Assembly (NCBI GenBank): GCA_018054895.1
Contig: JAGPIQ010000002.1
Location: 1-42,238, forward strand
Direction of reading: 5' to 3'
DNA: 42,238 nucleotides
From: Lutibacter sp.
Lineage (GTDB): Bacteria; Bacteroidota; Bacteroidia; Flavobacteriales; Flavobacteriaceae
Shown in pieces: positions 19,035 through 25,401 of the stretch (positions are counted from its first letter, which is position 1; every line of letters begins with the position of its first letter). A program made the translations under genes and the position numbers. Under the pieces are notes generated by a model. The model searched no databases. It saw only the letters and a list, made by a program, of their open reading frames with translations, and was not told where the DNA came from.

Positions 19035-19217
19035 ATGATTGCCAATCTTATTTTAGTATTACAGCAAGTTGATATTGCAGAAAAGTTGAAAAACGCTCCA
19101 GATAAAGGTTACGAAATTGGGATAATGATCGGTACTTATTTGCCTTTTGTATTATTAGTTGGTTTGGCGTATTTAGTGTATTACAAAGCGAAAAACAGAA
19201 AAGATTTAGAAGATTAA
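19035..19217 (+). CDS. Small single-pass membrane protein
   Basis: This 60-residue protein has one clear membrane helix (IGIMIGTYLPFVLLVGLAYLV, about residues 28-48) and a short basic, then acidic tail (KAKNRKDLED). The N-terminus is amphipathic. It sits 3 bases after the hydratase and 6 bases before queD, so it is part of this transcript and very likely real. I do not recognise a family and assign no function. Confidence 0.7.
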   Translation: MIANLILVLQQVDIAEKLKNAPDKGYEIGIMIGTYLPFVLLVGLAYLVYYKAKNRKDLED

Positions 19218-19223
19218 CATATT

Positions 19224-19679
19224 ATGAGTAAAATTAGAATAACAAAACAATTTGATTTTGAAACTGGACATGCATTGTATGGATACGATGGTAAATGTAA
19301 AAATGTACATGGGCATAGTTACAAACTTTCAGTTACCGTAATTGGTACTCCAATTAGTGATTCCTCAAATGTAAAATTTGGAATGGTGATCGATTTTGGA
19401 GATCTTAAAAAAATTGTATTGTCGGAAATTGTAAATAAATTTGACCACGCCACTGTTTTTAATAAAAACACACCACATGTGGAACTAGCGGCCGAACTTG
19501 AAAAAAGAGATCATAGTGTTATTTTAGTGGATTATCAGCCAACCAGTGAAATGATGTTGATTGATTTCGCTCAAAAAATTAAAAATAGATTACCCGAAAA
19601 CATTCAGTTACATTCGCTAAAATTAAGGGAAACAGGAACTTCACATGCAGAATGGTTTGCGAGTGATCAAACTATATAG
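19224..19679 (+). CDS. queD: 6-carboxytetrahydropterin synthase (QueD/PTPS family)
   Basis: This 151-residue enzyme converts dihydroneopterin triphosphate to 6-carboxytetrahydropterin in queuosine (7-deazaguanine) synthesis. The zinc ligands are visible as His in FETGHAL and the two His in VHGHSYK, with the catalytic Cys in DGKCKNVHG. VIDFGDLK, NKFDHATVF and the C-terminal LRETGTSHAEW (substrate-binding Glu) are further family marks. No other queuosine gene is in the window. It ends the plus-strand run and converges with pth. Confidence 0.9.
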   Translation: MSKIRITKQFDFETGHALYGYDGKCKNVHGHSYKLSVTVIGTPISDSSNVKFGMVIDFGDLKKIVLSEIVNKFDHATVFNKNTPHVELAAELEKRDHSVILVDYQPTSEMMLIDFAQKIKNRLPENIQLHSLKLRETGTSHAEWFASDQTI

Positions 19680-19700
19680 GTTCATATATAAAGTTTAATG

Positions 19701-19745
19701 GTTGAAAGGTTTTAATGATACTTAATTGAATATAGACCTTTCAAC
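19701..19745. terminator. Hairpin between convergent queD and pth
   Basis: A perfect 10-bp inverted repeat (GTTGAAAGGT at 19701-19710 and ACCTTTCAAC at 19736-19745) has a 25-base AT-rich loop. No U tract is convincing on either strand. Its place between two converging genes suggests a shared, weak terminator or a 3'-end protecting hairpin. Confidence 0.5.
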
Positions 19746-19751
19746 TTAAAT

Positions 19752-20384
19752 TTATTTCCCGTTAAAAGCATTCATAGTATTGTTTAAGCCTGCTGTACCG
19801 AAAGATTTAATTATTTCGCAGCCTTTTTCAATACGTTCAGGTAATAATTTGTTTTCTTCAGAATCCCAGTCGCCTAATACGTAATCTGCCTGTCTTCCTG
19901 TGGAAAAATTGGCACTTACACCAAATCTAAAGCGCGCATATTGTTGGGTGTTTAAAACAGCGTTGATGTCTTTTAAGCCGTTATGTCCACCATCGCTACC
20001 TTTTGCTTTAATTCTGATGGCTCCAAAAGTCAAATTTAAATCATCGCAAATAACCAATAAATTTTCGACAGGGACTTTTTCTTTAGTCATCCAATAATTA
20101 ACAGCTTTTCCGCTTAAATTCATGTAGGTTGAAGGTTTTAACAGAATAAAAGTTCTTCCTTTAAATCGAAATTTAGCAATGGATCCTAATTTTTCAGTTT
20201 CAAAGGAAACGTCTTCTTTAGCAGCCATAGCATCTACTATTTTAAAGCCGATATTATGTCTGGTATGTTCATATTTTTCACCAATGTTTCCTAATCCGGC
20301 AATTAAATAAGTTTTCATAGTATTAAATTCTAAAGGTTGTTTTTTAGGTTTAAATAGTTTTCTAAAAAAATAAAATAATTTCAT
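19752..20384 (-). CDS. pth: Peptidyl-tRNA hydrolase
   Basis: Pth frees tRNA from dropped-off peptidyl-tRNA. The core begins MKTYLIAGLGNIGEKYEHTRHNIGF, with the catalytic His in the TRHN segment, then STYMNLSG, CDDLNL with the catalytic-site Asp, and GSDGGHNGLKDI. The frame starts at 20384 and carries a basic, aromatic 22-residue extension (MKLFYFFRKLFKPKK...) before the conserved Met23 at 20318. Similar short extensions occur in flavobacterial Pth, so I keep the longer form, but the start is not certain. TACTTTTG, a perfect -7 element, lies only 4 bases before the first ATG. It is the last gene of prs - rplY - pth, and a terminator hairpin separates it from rplY. Confidence 0.92.
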   Translation of the reverse strand: MKLFYFFRKLFKPKKQPLEFNTMKTYLIAGLGNIGEKYEHTRHNIGFKIVDAMAAKEDVSFETEKLGSIAKFRFKGRTFILLKPSTYMNLSGKAVNYWMTKEKVPVENLLVICDDLNLTFGAIRIKAKGSDGGHNGLKDINAVLNTQQYARFRFGVSANFSTGRQADYVLGDWDSEENKLLPERIEKGCEIIKSFGTAGLNNTMNAFNGK

Positions 20385-20388
20385 TTGG

Positions 20389-20396
20389 CAAAAGTA
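20389..20396 (-). promoter_or_regulatory. Candidate -7 promoter element of pth
   Basis: On the minus strand this reads TACTTTTG, an exact TAnnTTTG match, 4 bases before the first ATG of pth. It would yield a leaderless mRNA, or one starting past the first ATG so that the internal Met23 codon (20318) is used. No clear -33 partner is present. Confidence 0.4.
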
Positions 20397-20412
20397 CTAC
20401 TATATATTAAAT

Positions 20413-20442
20413 AAAAAAGCGCTGCAAGGTGCAGCGCTTTTT
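20413..20442. terminator. Terminator between rplY and pth
   Basis: A GC-rich 7-bp stem (GCGCTGC / GCAGCGC, loop AAGGT) is flanked by A6 on the left and T5 on the right, so it can act in both directions. On the minus strand it follows rplY and precedes pth, so it may limit read-through into pth. Confidence 0.88.
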
Positions 20443-20467
20443 AAATTGTAATAACTGGAAATTAGAA

Positions 20468-21100
20468 TTATTCCGCAGAAGCTTCAGTCGAATCTGCAGC
20501 TCCTTCTTCAGTTCCTTCTTCTTCCTCTTCTTCCTCTTCTTCCTCGCCTGCAGCAACATTACGAGATGTTCTTACTTGTGCAATAACAGAGTTGTCTGGG
20601 TGAAGAATAGTAAAATTGTCATTTTTCAATGCAGTAACATATAATTTATGTCCAATTTTTAATTTGGAAATGTCAGCATTGATAAAATCAGGTAAATCAG
20701 CCGGTAAAGCTCTTACGCTTAATTTACGCATAGGGAAACGTAAAGCACCCCCGTTTAATACCCCTGGAGAAGTTCCTACTAATTTCACAGGAATATTCAT
20801 TGTAACTAATTTGTCATCAAACAGTTGAAAAAAGTCAACGTGTAAGATACCATCACTTACTGGGTGAAATTGAATATCTTGTAATATTGCATTATACGTT
20901 TTACCGTCTAATTCAATCGTTGCAGTATATACATTTGGAGTGTACACTAATTGTTTAAATGCTACTTCGTCAGCTGAAAAGTGTATAGGTGATTCCCCTC
21001 CGTATAATACGCAAGGAACCTTTCCAGCATTACGTAAGGCTTTAGTAGCTACTTTGCCCACGCTTTCTCTTTGAGATCCGTTGATTGTAATTGATTGCAT
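20468..21100 (-). CDS. rplY: Ribosomal protein bL25, long Ctc/TL5 form, with acidic tail
   Basis: This is a 210-residue 5S-rRNA-binding protein of the Ctc/TL5 type. The N-terminal L25 domain (about 1-90) contains [19 protein letters not shown] and VPCVLYGG. The C-terminal beta domain (about 95-185) contains HVDFFQL and [14 protein letters not shown]. The last 30 residues are an acidic tail with ten consecutive Glu encoded by repeats of GAG GAA GAA, then GTEEG and a Ser/Ala/Glu end. Such tails are common in flavobacterial L25. It lies 22 bases after prs, the classical prs-ctc-pth order. Confidence 0.93.
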   Translation of the reverse strand: MQSITINGSQRESVGKVATKALRNAGKVPCVLYGGESPIHFSADEVAFKQLVYTPNVYTATIELDGKTYNAILQDIQFHPVSDGILHVDFFQLFDDKLVTMNIPVKLVGTSPGVLNGGALRFPMRKLSVRALPADLPDFINADISKLKIGHKLYVTALKNDNFTILHPDNSVIAQVRTSRNVAAGEEEEEEEEEEGTEEGAADSTEASAE

Positions 21101-21122
21101 TTTATTTATATTTATTATTAAT

Positions 21123-22061
21123 TTACATTAAAAATTGCCCGCTTATTGATCTGTTATCCTGTACTTTATGCATAACATCTGCGAACAAAGGGGCGCAAGA
21201 TACAACTTTTATTTTAGAAGATGCTCTTTTTAAAGGAATTGTATCAGATACTATTAATTCTAGTAATTTTGAGTTTTCTATTTTTTCATAAGCATCACCA
21301 GAAAGAATAGGGTGTGTGCAAATTGCACGTACACTTAAAGCGCCTTTTTCTATCATTAAATCGGCAGCTTTTGTTAGTGTTCCTCCTGTATCAATCATGT
21401 CATCAACTAATATTACATTTTTCCCTTGTACGTCGCCAATTAGTTCCATAGTGTCTATTACATTCGCTTTTAAACGTTGTTTGTAACAAATTACCACGTC
21501 ACTTTCTAAAAATTTAGAATAGGCATAAGCACGTTTTGAACCTCCCATATCGGGTGATGCAATGGTTAAATTTTCTAAATTCAAACTACGGACGTAAGGT
21601 AAAAATATAGTAGAAGCATATAAATGATCTACTGGTTTTTCAAAGAAACCTTGAATTTGATCCGCATGTAAATCCATTGTCATAATTCTGGTTGCTCCGG
21701 CAGCTTGTAATAAATTTGCGACTAATTTTGCACCAATAGCTACACGAGGTTGATCTTTTCTATCTTGCCTCGCCCAACCAAAATAAGGAATTACAGCCGT
21801 AATGTGGCGTGCAGAAGCGCGTTTTGCAGCATCCAAAATCAACAGCATTTCCATTAAATTATCTGAATTTGGGAATGTAGAGCCAACAATGAAAATACGT
21901 CGTCCTCTAACAGAATCAACCAATGCAGGCTGAAATTCGCCATCACTAAATTTTGAAATTATGACATTTCCTAATTGAATTCCGTAGTGTTTTGCTATTT
22001 CTTCGGCTAATTCTTTACTTTGACTACAAGCAAATATTTTAGGTTCTAATTGAGAGCTCAT
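21123..22061 (-). CDS. prs: Ribose-phosphate pyrophosphokinase (PRPP synthetase)
   Basis: This 312-residue class I enzyme makes PRPP from ribose-5-phosphate and ATP for purine, pyrimidine, NAD, histidine and tryptophan synthesis. The signatures are [10 protein letters not shown] near 39, [12 protein letters not shown] near 96, [13 protein letters not shown] near 132, and the PRPP-binding loop DDMIDTGG at 220-227. The length is normal. A TAAATTTG element (plus-strand 22097-22104) lies 35 bases upstream and matches the -7 consensus. It is the first gene of the prs-rplY-pth cluster. Confidence 0.96.
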   Translation of the reverse strand: MSSQLEPKIFACSQSKELAEEIAKHYGIQLGNVIISKFSDGEFQPALVDSVRGRRIFIVGSTFPNSDNLMEMLLILDAAKRASARHITAVIPYFGWARQDRKDQPRVAIGAKLVANLLQAAGATRIMTMDLHADQIQGFFEKPVDHLYASTIFLPYVRSLNLENLTIASPDMGGSKRAYAYSKFLESDVVICYKQRLKANVIDTMELIGDVQGKNVILVDDMIDTGGTLTKAADLMIEKGALSVRAICTHPILSGDAYEKIENSKLLELIVSDTIPLKRASSKIKVVSCAPLFADVMHKVQDNRSISGQFLM

Positions 22062-22096
22062 CTTTATTTTTTTAGGTGTGTTGTTGTTTGTGAGTG

Positions 22097-22104
22097 CAAA
22101 TTTA
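22097..22104 (-). promoter_or_regulatory. Candidate -7 promoter element of prs
   Basis: On the minus strand this reads TAAATTTG, an exact TAnnTTTG match, 35 bases before the prs start. I see no TTTG at the expected distance upstream, so only half of the promoter is supported. Confidence 0.45.
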
Positions 22105-22142
22105 ATATTATTTGTATACTATTTGATGAAGTTGTTTAAAAA

Positions 22143-22176
22143 TTTGTGGTTTAGATGAAAAAAAATTATAAATTTG
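22143..22176 (+). promoter_or_regulatory. Promoter of tRNA-Leu
   Basis: TTTG at 22143-22146 and TAAATTTG at 22169-22176 are 22 bases apart and lie 17 bases before the mature tRNA 5' end. This matches the Bacteroidota -33/-7 consensus. Confidence 0.75.
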
Positions 22177-22193
22177 CACACCGATTAAAAAAT

Positions 22194-22275
22194 GCCTCGG
22201 TGGCGGAATTGGTAGACGCGCTGGATTCAAAATCCAGTTCTCTAGGGAGTGCGGGTTCGATTCCCGCCCGGGGTA
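22194..22275 (+). tRNA. tRNA-Leu (anticodon CAA)
   Basis: This is an 82-base class II tRNA. The acceptor stem GCCTCGG pairs with CCGGGGT (two G-U pairs), and the discriminator is A. The D-arm contains GGTAGACGC, the anticodon arm is CTGGA - TTCAAAA - TCCAG with anticodon CAA, a short variable arm follows (TTCTCTAGGGAG region), and the T-arm is GCGGG - TTCGATT - CCCGC. The 3' CCA is not encoded. A promoter precedes and a terminator follows, so it is a single-gene transcript. Confidence 0.97.
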
Positions 22276-22279
22276 CTTG

Positions 22280-22312
22280 AAAAACTGATAATCCTTTGAT
22301 TATCAGTTTTTT
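22280..22312 (+). terminator. Rho-independent terminator of tRNA-Leu
   Basis: A 9-bp stem (CTGATAATC / GATTATCAG, loop CTTT) with A5 before it and T6 after it starts 5 bases past the tRNA. Confidence 0.92.
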
Positions 22313-22588
22313 GTTTAAATAATAATTATTTAACAGCAATAGTTATAAATTCATAACCAAATTAAAGTACCATTATTGCTCCAATTTTATCCTTTTTTAA
22401 CGTTTAATGTAGTTTTTAAAATTCGTTTTTAATGAATAAGAACAACCATGTTATTAATACGTTGATTTATTGAGATTTGAAATTGTTCGCTATATAATGC
22501 TAATTTTTGTATTTAAAAGGAGTCTTTATAATACCTAGAGGTTTATAATTAGAATTTTCGTTGAGATATAAGGTTGTAAATTAAAAAT
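22313..22588 (+). other. Non-coding gap upstream of the AraC-family gene
   Basis: This is an AT-rich stretch without a credible gene. The only structure I noticed is a weak inverted repeat, GTTAT-N6-ATAAC at 22342-22357. No complete TTTG / TAnnTTTG promoter is evident. It presumably contains the promoter of the AraC-family gene. Confidence 0.5.
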
Positions 22589-23665
22589 ATGAAATTATCT
22601 AAGTGGTTGCAATTTATTAAGCCTAATCTCAATTTCTATCAGGATGGTTTTTTTGAATTTCCTTATCTGGCCAATACGCCAGAAATAATGATTGAGGCTA
22701 CCATAAAAAGTATTGGAAGCAAGCATAATAAAAAGGAGCAACTTGTTCACAGAAATAATCCTTTTATAAAAGGGAATTTTCGCTATCGAAAAATTGAAGA
22801 AGGCTGTTGGCTTACTATTACCAATATCGAATTTAAACAAAATGCAATAATAAAAACAGTTTATGATCCGGATATCCCTAGTGACCACTATACGTTAACT
22901 TTTGCACGATATGAAAGCCAAGTTAAACTTCAAAATAAGTTTATAGATAATATCCCATTTCAGAATAAATTTTGGGGTTTCAGAAAACCAGGCACAGATA
23001 CTGGCGCTTATTTTTATAAAGGATCGAAATGCACCTTTTATATTTATAATTTTTATCCCGATTGGATAAAAAACAATATCCCTTTTGATAAATTAGATAA
23101 AAATATACCTTTCAAAAAGTTTTTAGATTCAGACAAAGGGTTTATAGCCTACCAAGATATTGTTCCAAATGCTGAAAAACTGTCTTATGAAATAGAAGAA
23201 ACCATTAAAACTTTTAATGAGAATGTTTTTAGTGAAACATTATTAAAATTTCAAACATTGAGTTTGGTATCCTCTTTTTTTAAGAATGCTTTTGCGGATT
23301 TAAGAAAAGAAGATTACCGAGTAAAGGATTCGATAGATTATAATAAAATGGCTAAATGTGAACAGTTAATTACAACTGATTTGTCGATGCCTTTTATGGG
23401 TATTGAAACTCTTGCGCAAAAGATAAACCTATCTCCTTCAAAATTAAAAATGGATTTTAAATTGGTTTATGGCTCCTCTATACTTCAATATAATATCGAT
23501 AAAAAAATGCAATTAGCAATGCAATTAATGCTAAACACCGATATACAAATTAAGAAAATTGCTACGGAAGTAGGCTATGAGAGTCCTAGTAAATTCAGTG
23601 CCGCTTTTAAGAAAAAATTCAAAAAACTTCCTTCAGAAGTGCGTCCAGATCCTACTGAAAATTAA
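22589..23665 (+). CDS. AraC-family transcriptional regulator
   Basis: This 358-residue regulator has a C-terminal AraC/XylS double helix-turn-helix at about 255-350. The first helix pair lies around MGIETLAQKINLSPSKL, and the second contains IQIKKIATEVGYESPSKFSAAFKKKF, the family signature. The N-terminal 230 residues are not a recognisable cupin. They are rich in aromatic and charged residues (SDHYTLTFARYES, FWGFRKPGTDTG) and probably form a ligand-binding domain of unknown specificity. There is no signal peptide or membrane helix. The gene stands alone, upstream of a secreted HEXXH protein, and two 15-bp direct repeats with AraC-like spacing lie just past its stop. It may therefore control the next gene. 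Confidence 0.88.
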   Translation: MKLSKWLQFIKPNLNFYQDGFFEFPYLANTPEIMIEATIKSIGSKHNKKEQLVHRNNPFIKGNFRYRKIEEGCWLTITNIEFKQNAIIKTVYDPDIPSDHYTLTFARYESQVKLQNKFIDNIPFQNKFWGFRKPGTDTGAYFYKGSKCTFYIYNFYPDWIKNNIPFDKLDKNIPFKKFLDSDKGFIAYQDIVPNAEKLSYEIEETIKTFNENVFSETLLKFQTLSLVSSFFKNAFADLRKEDYRVKDSIDYNKMAKCEQLITTDLSMPFMGIETLAQKINLSPSKLKMDFKLVYGSSILQYNIDKKMQLAMQLMLNTDIQIKKIATEVGYESPSKFSAAFKKKFKKLPSEVRPDPTEN

Positions 23666-23705
23666 AAGAGTAGTTTGTATTACTTCTAAAAAAAACTATT
23701 TATTA

Positions 23706-23741
23706 TGTCCGAATGGGCTATCGATTTGTCCGAATGGGCTA
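23706..23741 (+). promoter_or_regulatory. Direct-repeat operator candidate, two 15-bp sites 21 bp apart
   Basis: TGTCCGAATGGGCTA occurs identically at 23706-23720 and 23727-23741, a centre distance of 21 bp (two helical turns). AraC-family dimers classically bind direct repeats with this spacing (araI1/I2). The repeat is unusually GC-rich for its surroundings. It lies 41 bases past the AraC-family stop and about 195 bases before the next start, with a TTTG at 23752-23755 shortly downstream. Confidence 0.6.
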
Positions 23742-23934
23742 CTAGAATAATTTTGTTTACACTAATATTGTGCTTTTATTAGAGATGTAAATTAAATTTA
23801 AATATCGTCCCCACGACACGAATTTTTTTATTAAACTGTTAAATCGAACTACTGTATTTGACTAAATTATTTTGTTGGGAATTAACCGAAAAGCCAACTG
23901 AATTTTGAAGTAGGTAAAATAAAACTTTATAAAT

Positions 23935-25209
23935 TTGAAAAAAAACTACTTAATTTTATTATTGCTTTGTGTTATGCAATTAAGTCTTTATGGGCAAAAC
24001 ACGATAGTAATTCATCCAGACAATAGAGTTGCCTCTATTCAATTAAGCGCAGCAGATTATGATAGTTTCATAAACGATACATATTCCTTAGATAAGGTTA
24101 CAAAATCGTTATATGGAACTTTTAAGGACGACTTTGATTTTATTGTTTTAGTATTAAATGAAGCAGTAATACCCACAACCTTAAACACAGCAGGTACAAA
24201 TACTGCTGTCTCAAATGCAACTACAAATATTGGTCGCGGTGCTTTTAATAACGGGAGTTATTATGGTTCGACAACAGGTAAACTTAAATCTGTATTAAGA
24301 TTAAATCGAATTGATTTTATTACTAATGGTCCTTTCTTACATGAATTATCGCATACTTGGGGACAGTTTTTACTGCCGACAAAAGATTTTTCAAATTTTG
24401 GAACTGATGCTACTTCAGTAAGTACAGGTTCTCATTGGGGTGTAACTGGTGGAAGTACAAAAGGACAATTAGGTGGGTTTTTGCAATCATCTTTAGTTGA
24501 ATTAGGTAATAACACCTATACTGTTGGTTCTTTTGGGGGGTATGCCAATGGAGGTAATGGTATTCCATATAATGAAATGGAACTTTACTTAATGGGTATG
24601 ATACCATTATCAAGTGTTAGTAATTTTGATTATTTCACGGACTTATCTTCATTTATTAGTAATGGCGAATCAGTTAATAGAACCTATACATTTGTAGCGG
24701 CTACTAGAACAACTGTTACACCTGCATTAATAGCAAGTACTTATGGAGTTAGAAGTCCAGATAGTAATACTTCACAAAAAAACTTTAAAGCTTTAACTGT
24801 TATAGTTACACAAAGTCCAGTAACAACAGCACAATGGGACACGGTAAATCAACAAGCTGCAAACTTTAGTTTAGCAGGATCTGATGGTCAAGCTGCCTAT
24901 AACTTTTGGGAAGCAACAAATGGAATTGGAACATTTGAAACTGCCAATATCCAAAATAGTACGCTAAGTATAGTTGAAGACCAATTAGGAGAAATTAGTA
25001 TTTATCCAAACCCTACGGCTGATTATGTTAACATAAAAACAGCTGAAAAAATTAAAACTATTGAACTTTATTCTCTATTAGGTCAGAAAATAAAAATATC
25101 TGCTGAAAGTAATAGGGTAAATTTAAGTTCGGTGCCTAGTGGTGTTTATAATTTACGCCTTACAACTGAAAACAATCAAATACAAACATTTAAAATAGTG
25201 AAAAAATAA
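23935..25209 (+). CDS. Secreted HEXXH protein, putative metallopeptidase, with type IX sorting domain
   Basis: This is a 424-residue secreted protein. A signal peptide (KKNYLILLLLCVMQLSLYGQ) is followed by a body with HELSH at 136-140 (HEXXH, then TWG), the core of a zinc-peptidase site. A later conserved-looking NEMELYLMGM segment near residue 218 could give the third ligand through a Glu. The last 70 residues (YPNPTADYV... to the end FKIVKK) are a type A Por/type IX secretion sorting domain, so it is exported through the outer membrane and may be attached to the cell surface. The start is TTG at 23935: the frame is closed by a stop at 23920-23922 and no ATG precedes the signal peptide. Peptidase activity is inferred from the motif only. 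Confidence 0.75.
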   Translation: MKKNYLILLLLCVMQLSLYGQNTIVIHPDNRVASIQLSAADYDSFINDTYSLDKVTKSLYGTFKDDFDFIVLVLNEAVIPTTLNTAGTNTAVSNATTNIGRGAFNNGSYYGSTTGKLKSVLRLNRIDFITNGPFLHELSHTWGQFLLPTKDFSNFGTDATSVSTGSHWGVTGGSTKGQLGGFLQSSLVELGNNTYTVGSFGGYANGGNGIPYNEMELYLMGMIPLSSVSNFDYFTDLSSFISNGESVNRTYTFVAATRTTVTPALIASTYGVRSPDSNTSQKNFKALTVIVTQSPVTTAQWDTVNQQAANFSLAGSDGQAAYNFWEATNGIGTFETANIQNSTLSIVEDQLGEISIYPNPTADYVNIKTAEKIKTIELYSLLGQKIKISAESNRVNLSSVPSGVYNLRLTTENNQIQTFKIVKK

Positions 25210-25283
25210 ACTAAAGCAAGGTTATTGATAATCGTTTTAATGCTTAATTAACTAATTATTAAGTTTATAGTTATTTTCAGTTT

Positions 25284-25335
25284 GAATAAAAAAACCTTTG
25301 AGAAAGTTCTAATCTTCTCAAAGGTTTTTTTATTC
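25284..25335. terminator. Bidirectional terminator with a 21-bp stem
   Basis: A perfect 21-bp stem runs from GAATAAAAAAACC...GAGAA to TTCTC...GGTTTTTTTATTC, with a 10-base loop (25305-25314). It has A and T runs on both sides, so it serves the plus-strand HEXXH gene and the convergent minus-strand regulator. Confidence 0.93.
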
Positions 25336-25401
25336 AATAGCATCTACCCAATAGTCCTATTTTACATTTTTGAACTAAACTGCTATTTTAACTATTGAGA
25401 T

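Noticed and set aside
20429..20644. Open frame of 71 codons on the plus strand opposite rplY
   Set aside because: It exists because the Glu run reads as Ser/Phe/Leu codons on the other strand. The rplY product is clear.
22342..22357. Inverted repeat GTTAT-N6-ATAAC upstream of the AraC-family gene
   Set aside because: Five-bp AT-rich arms are expected by chance in such sequence, and no promoter is nearby.
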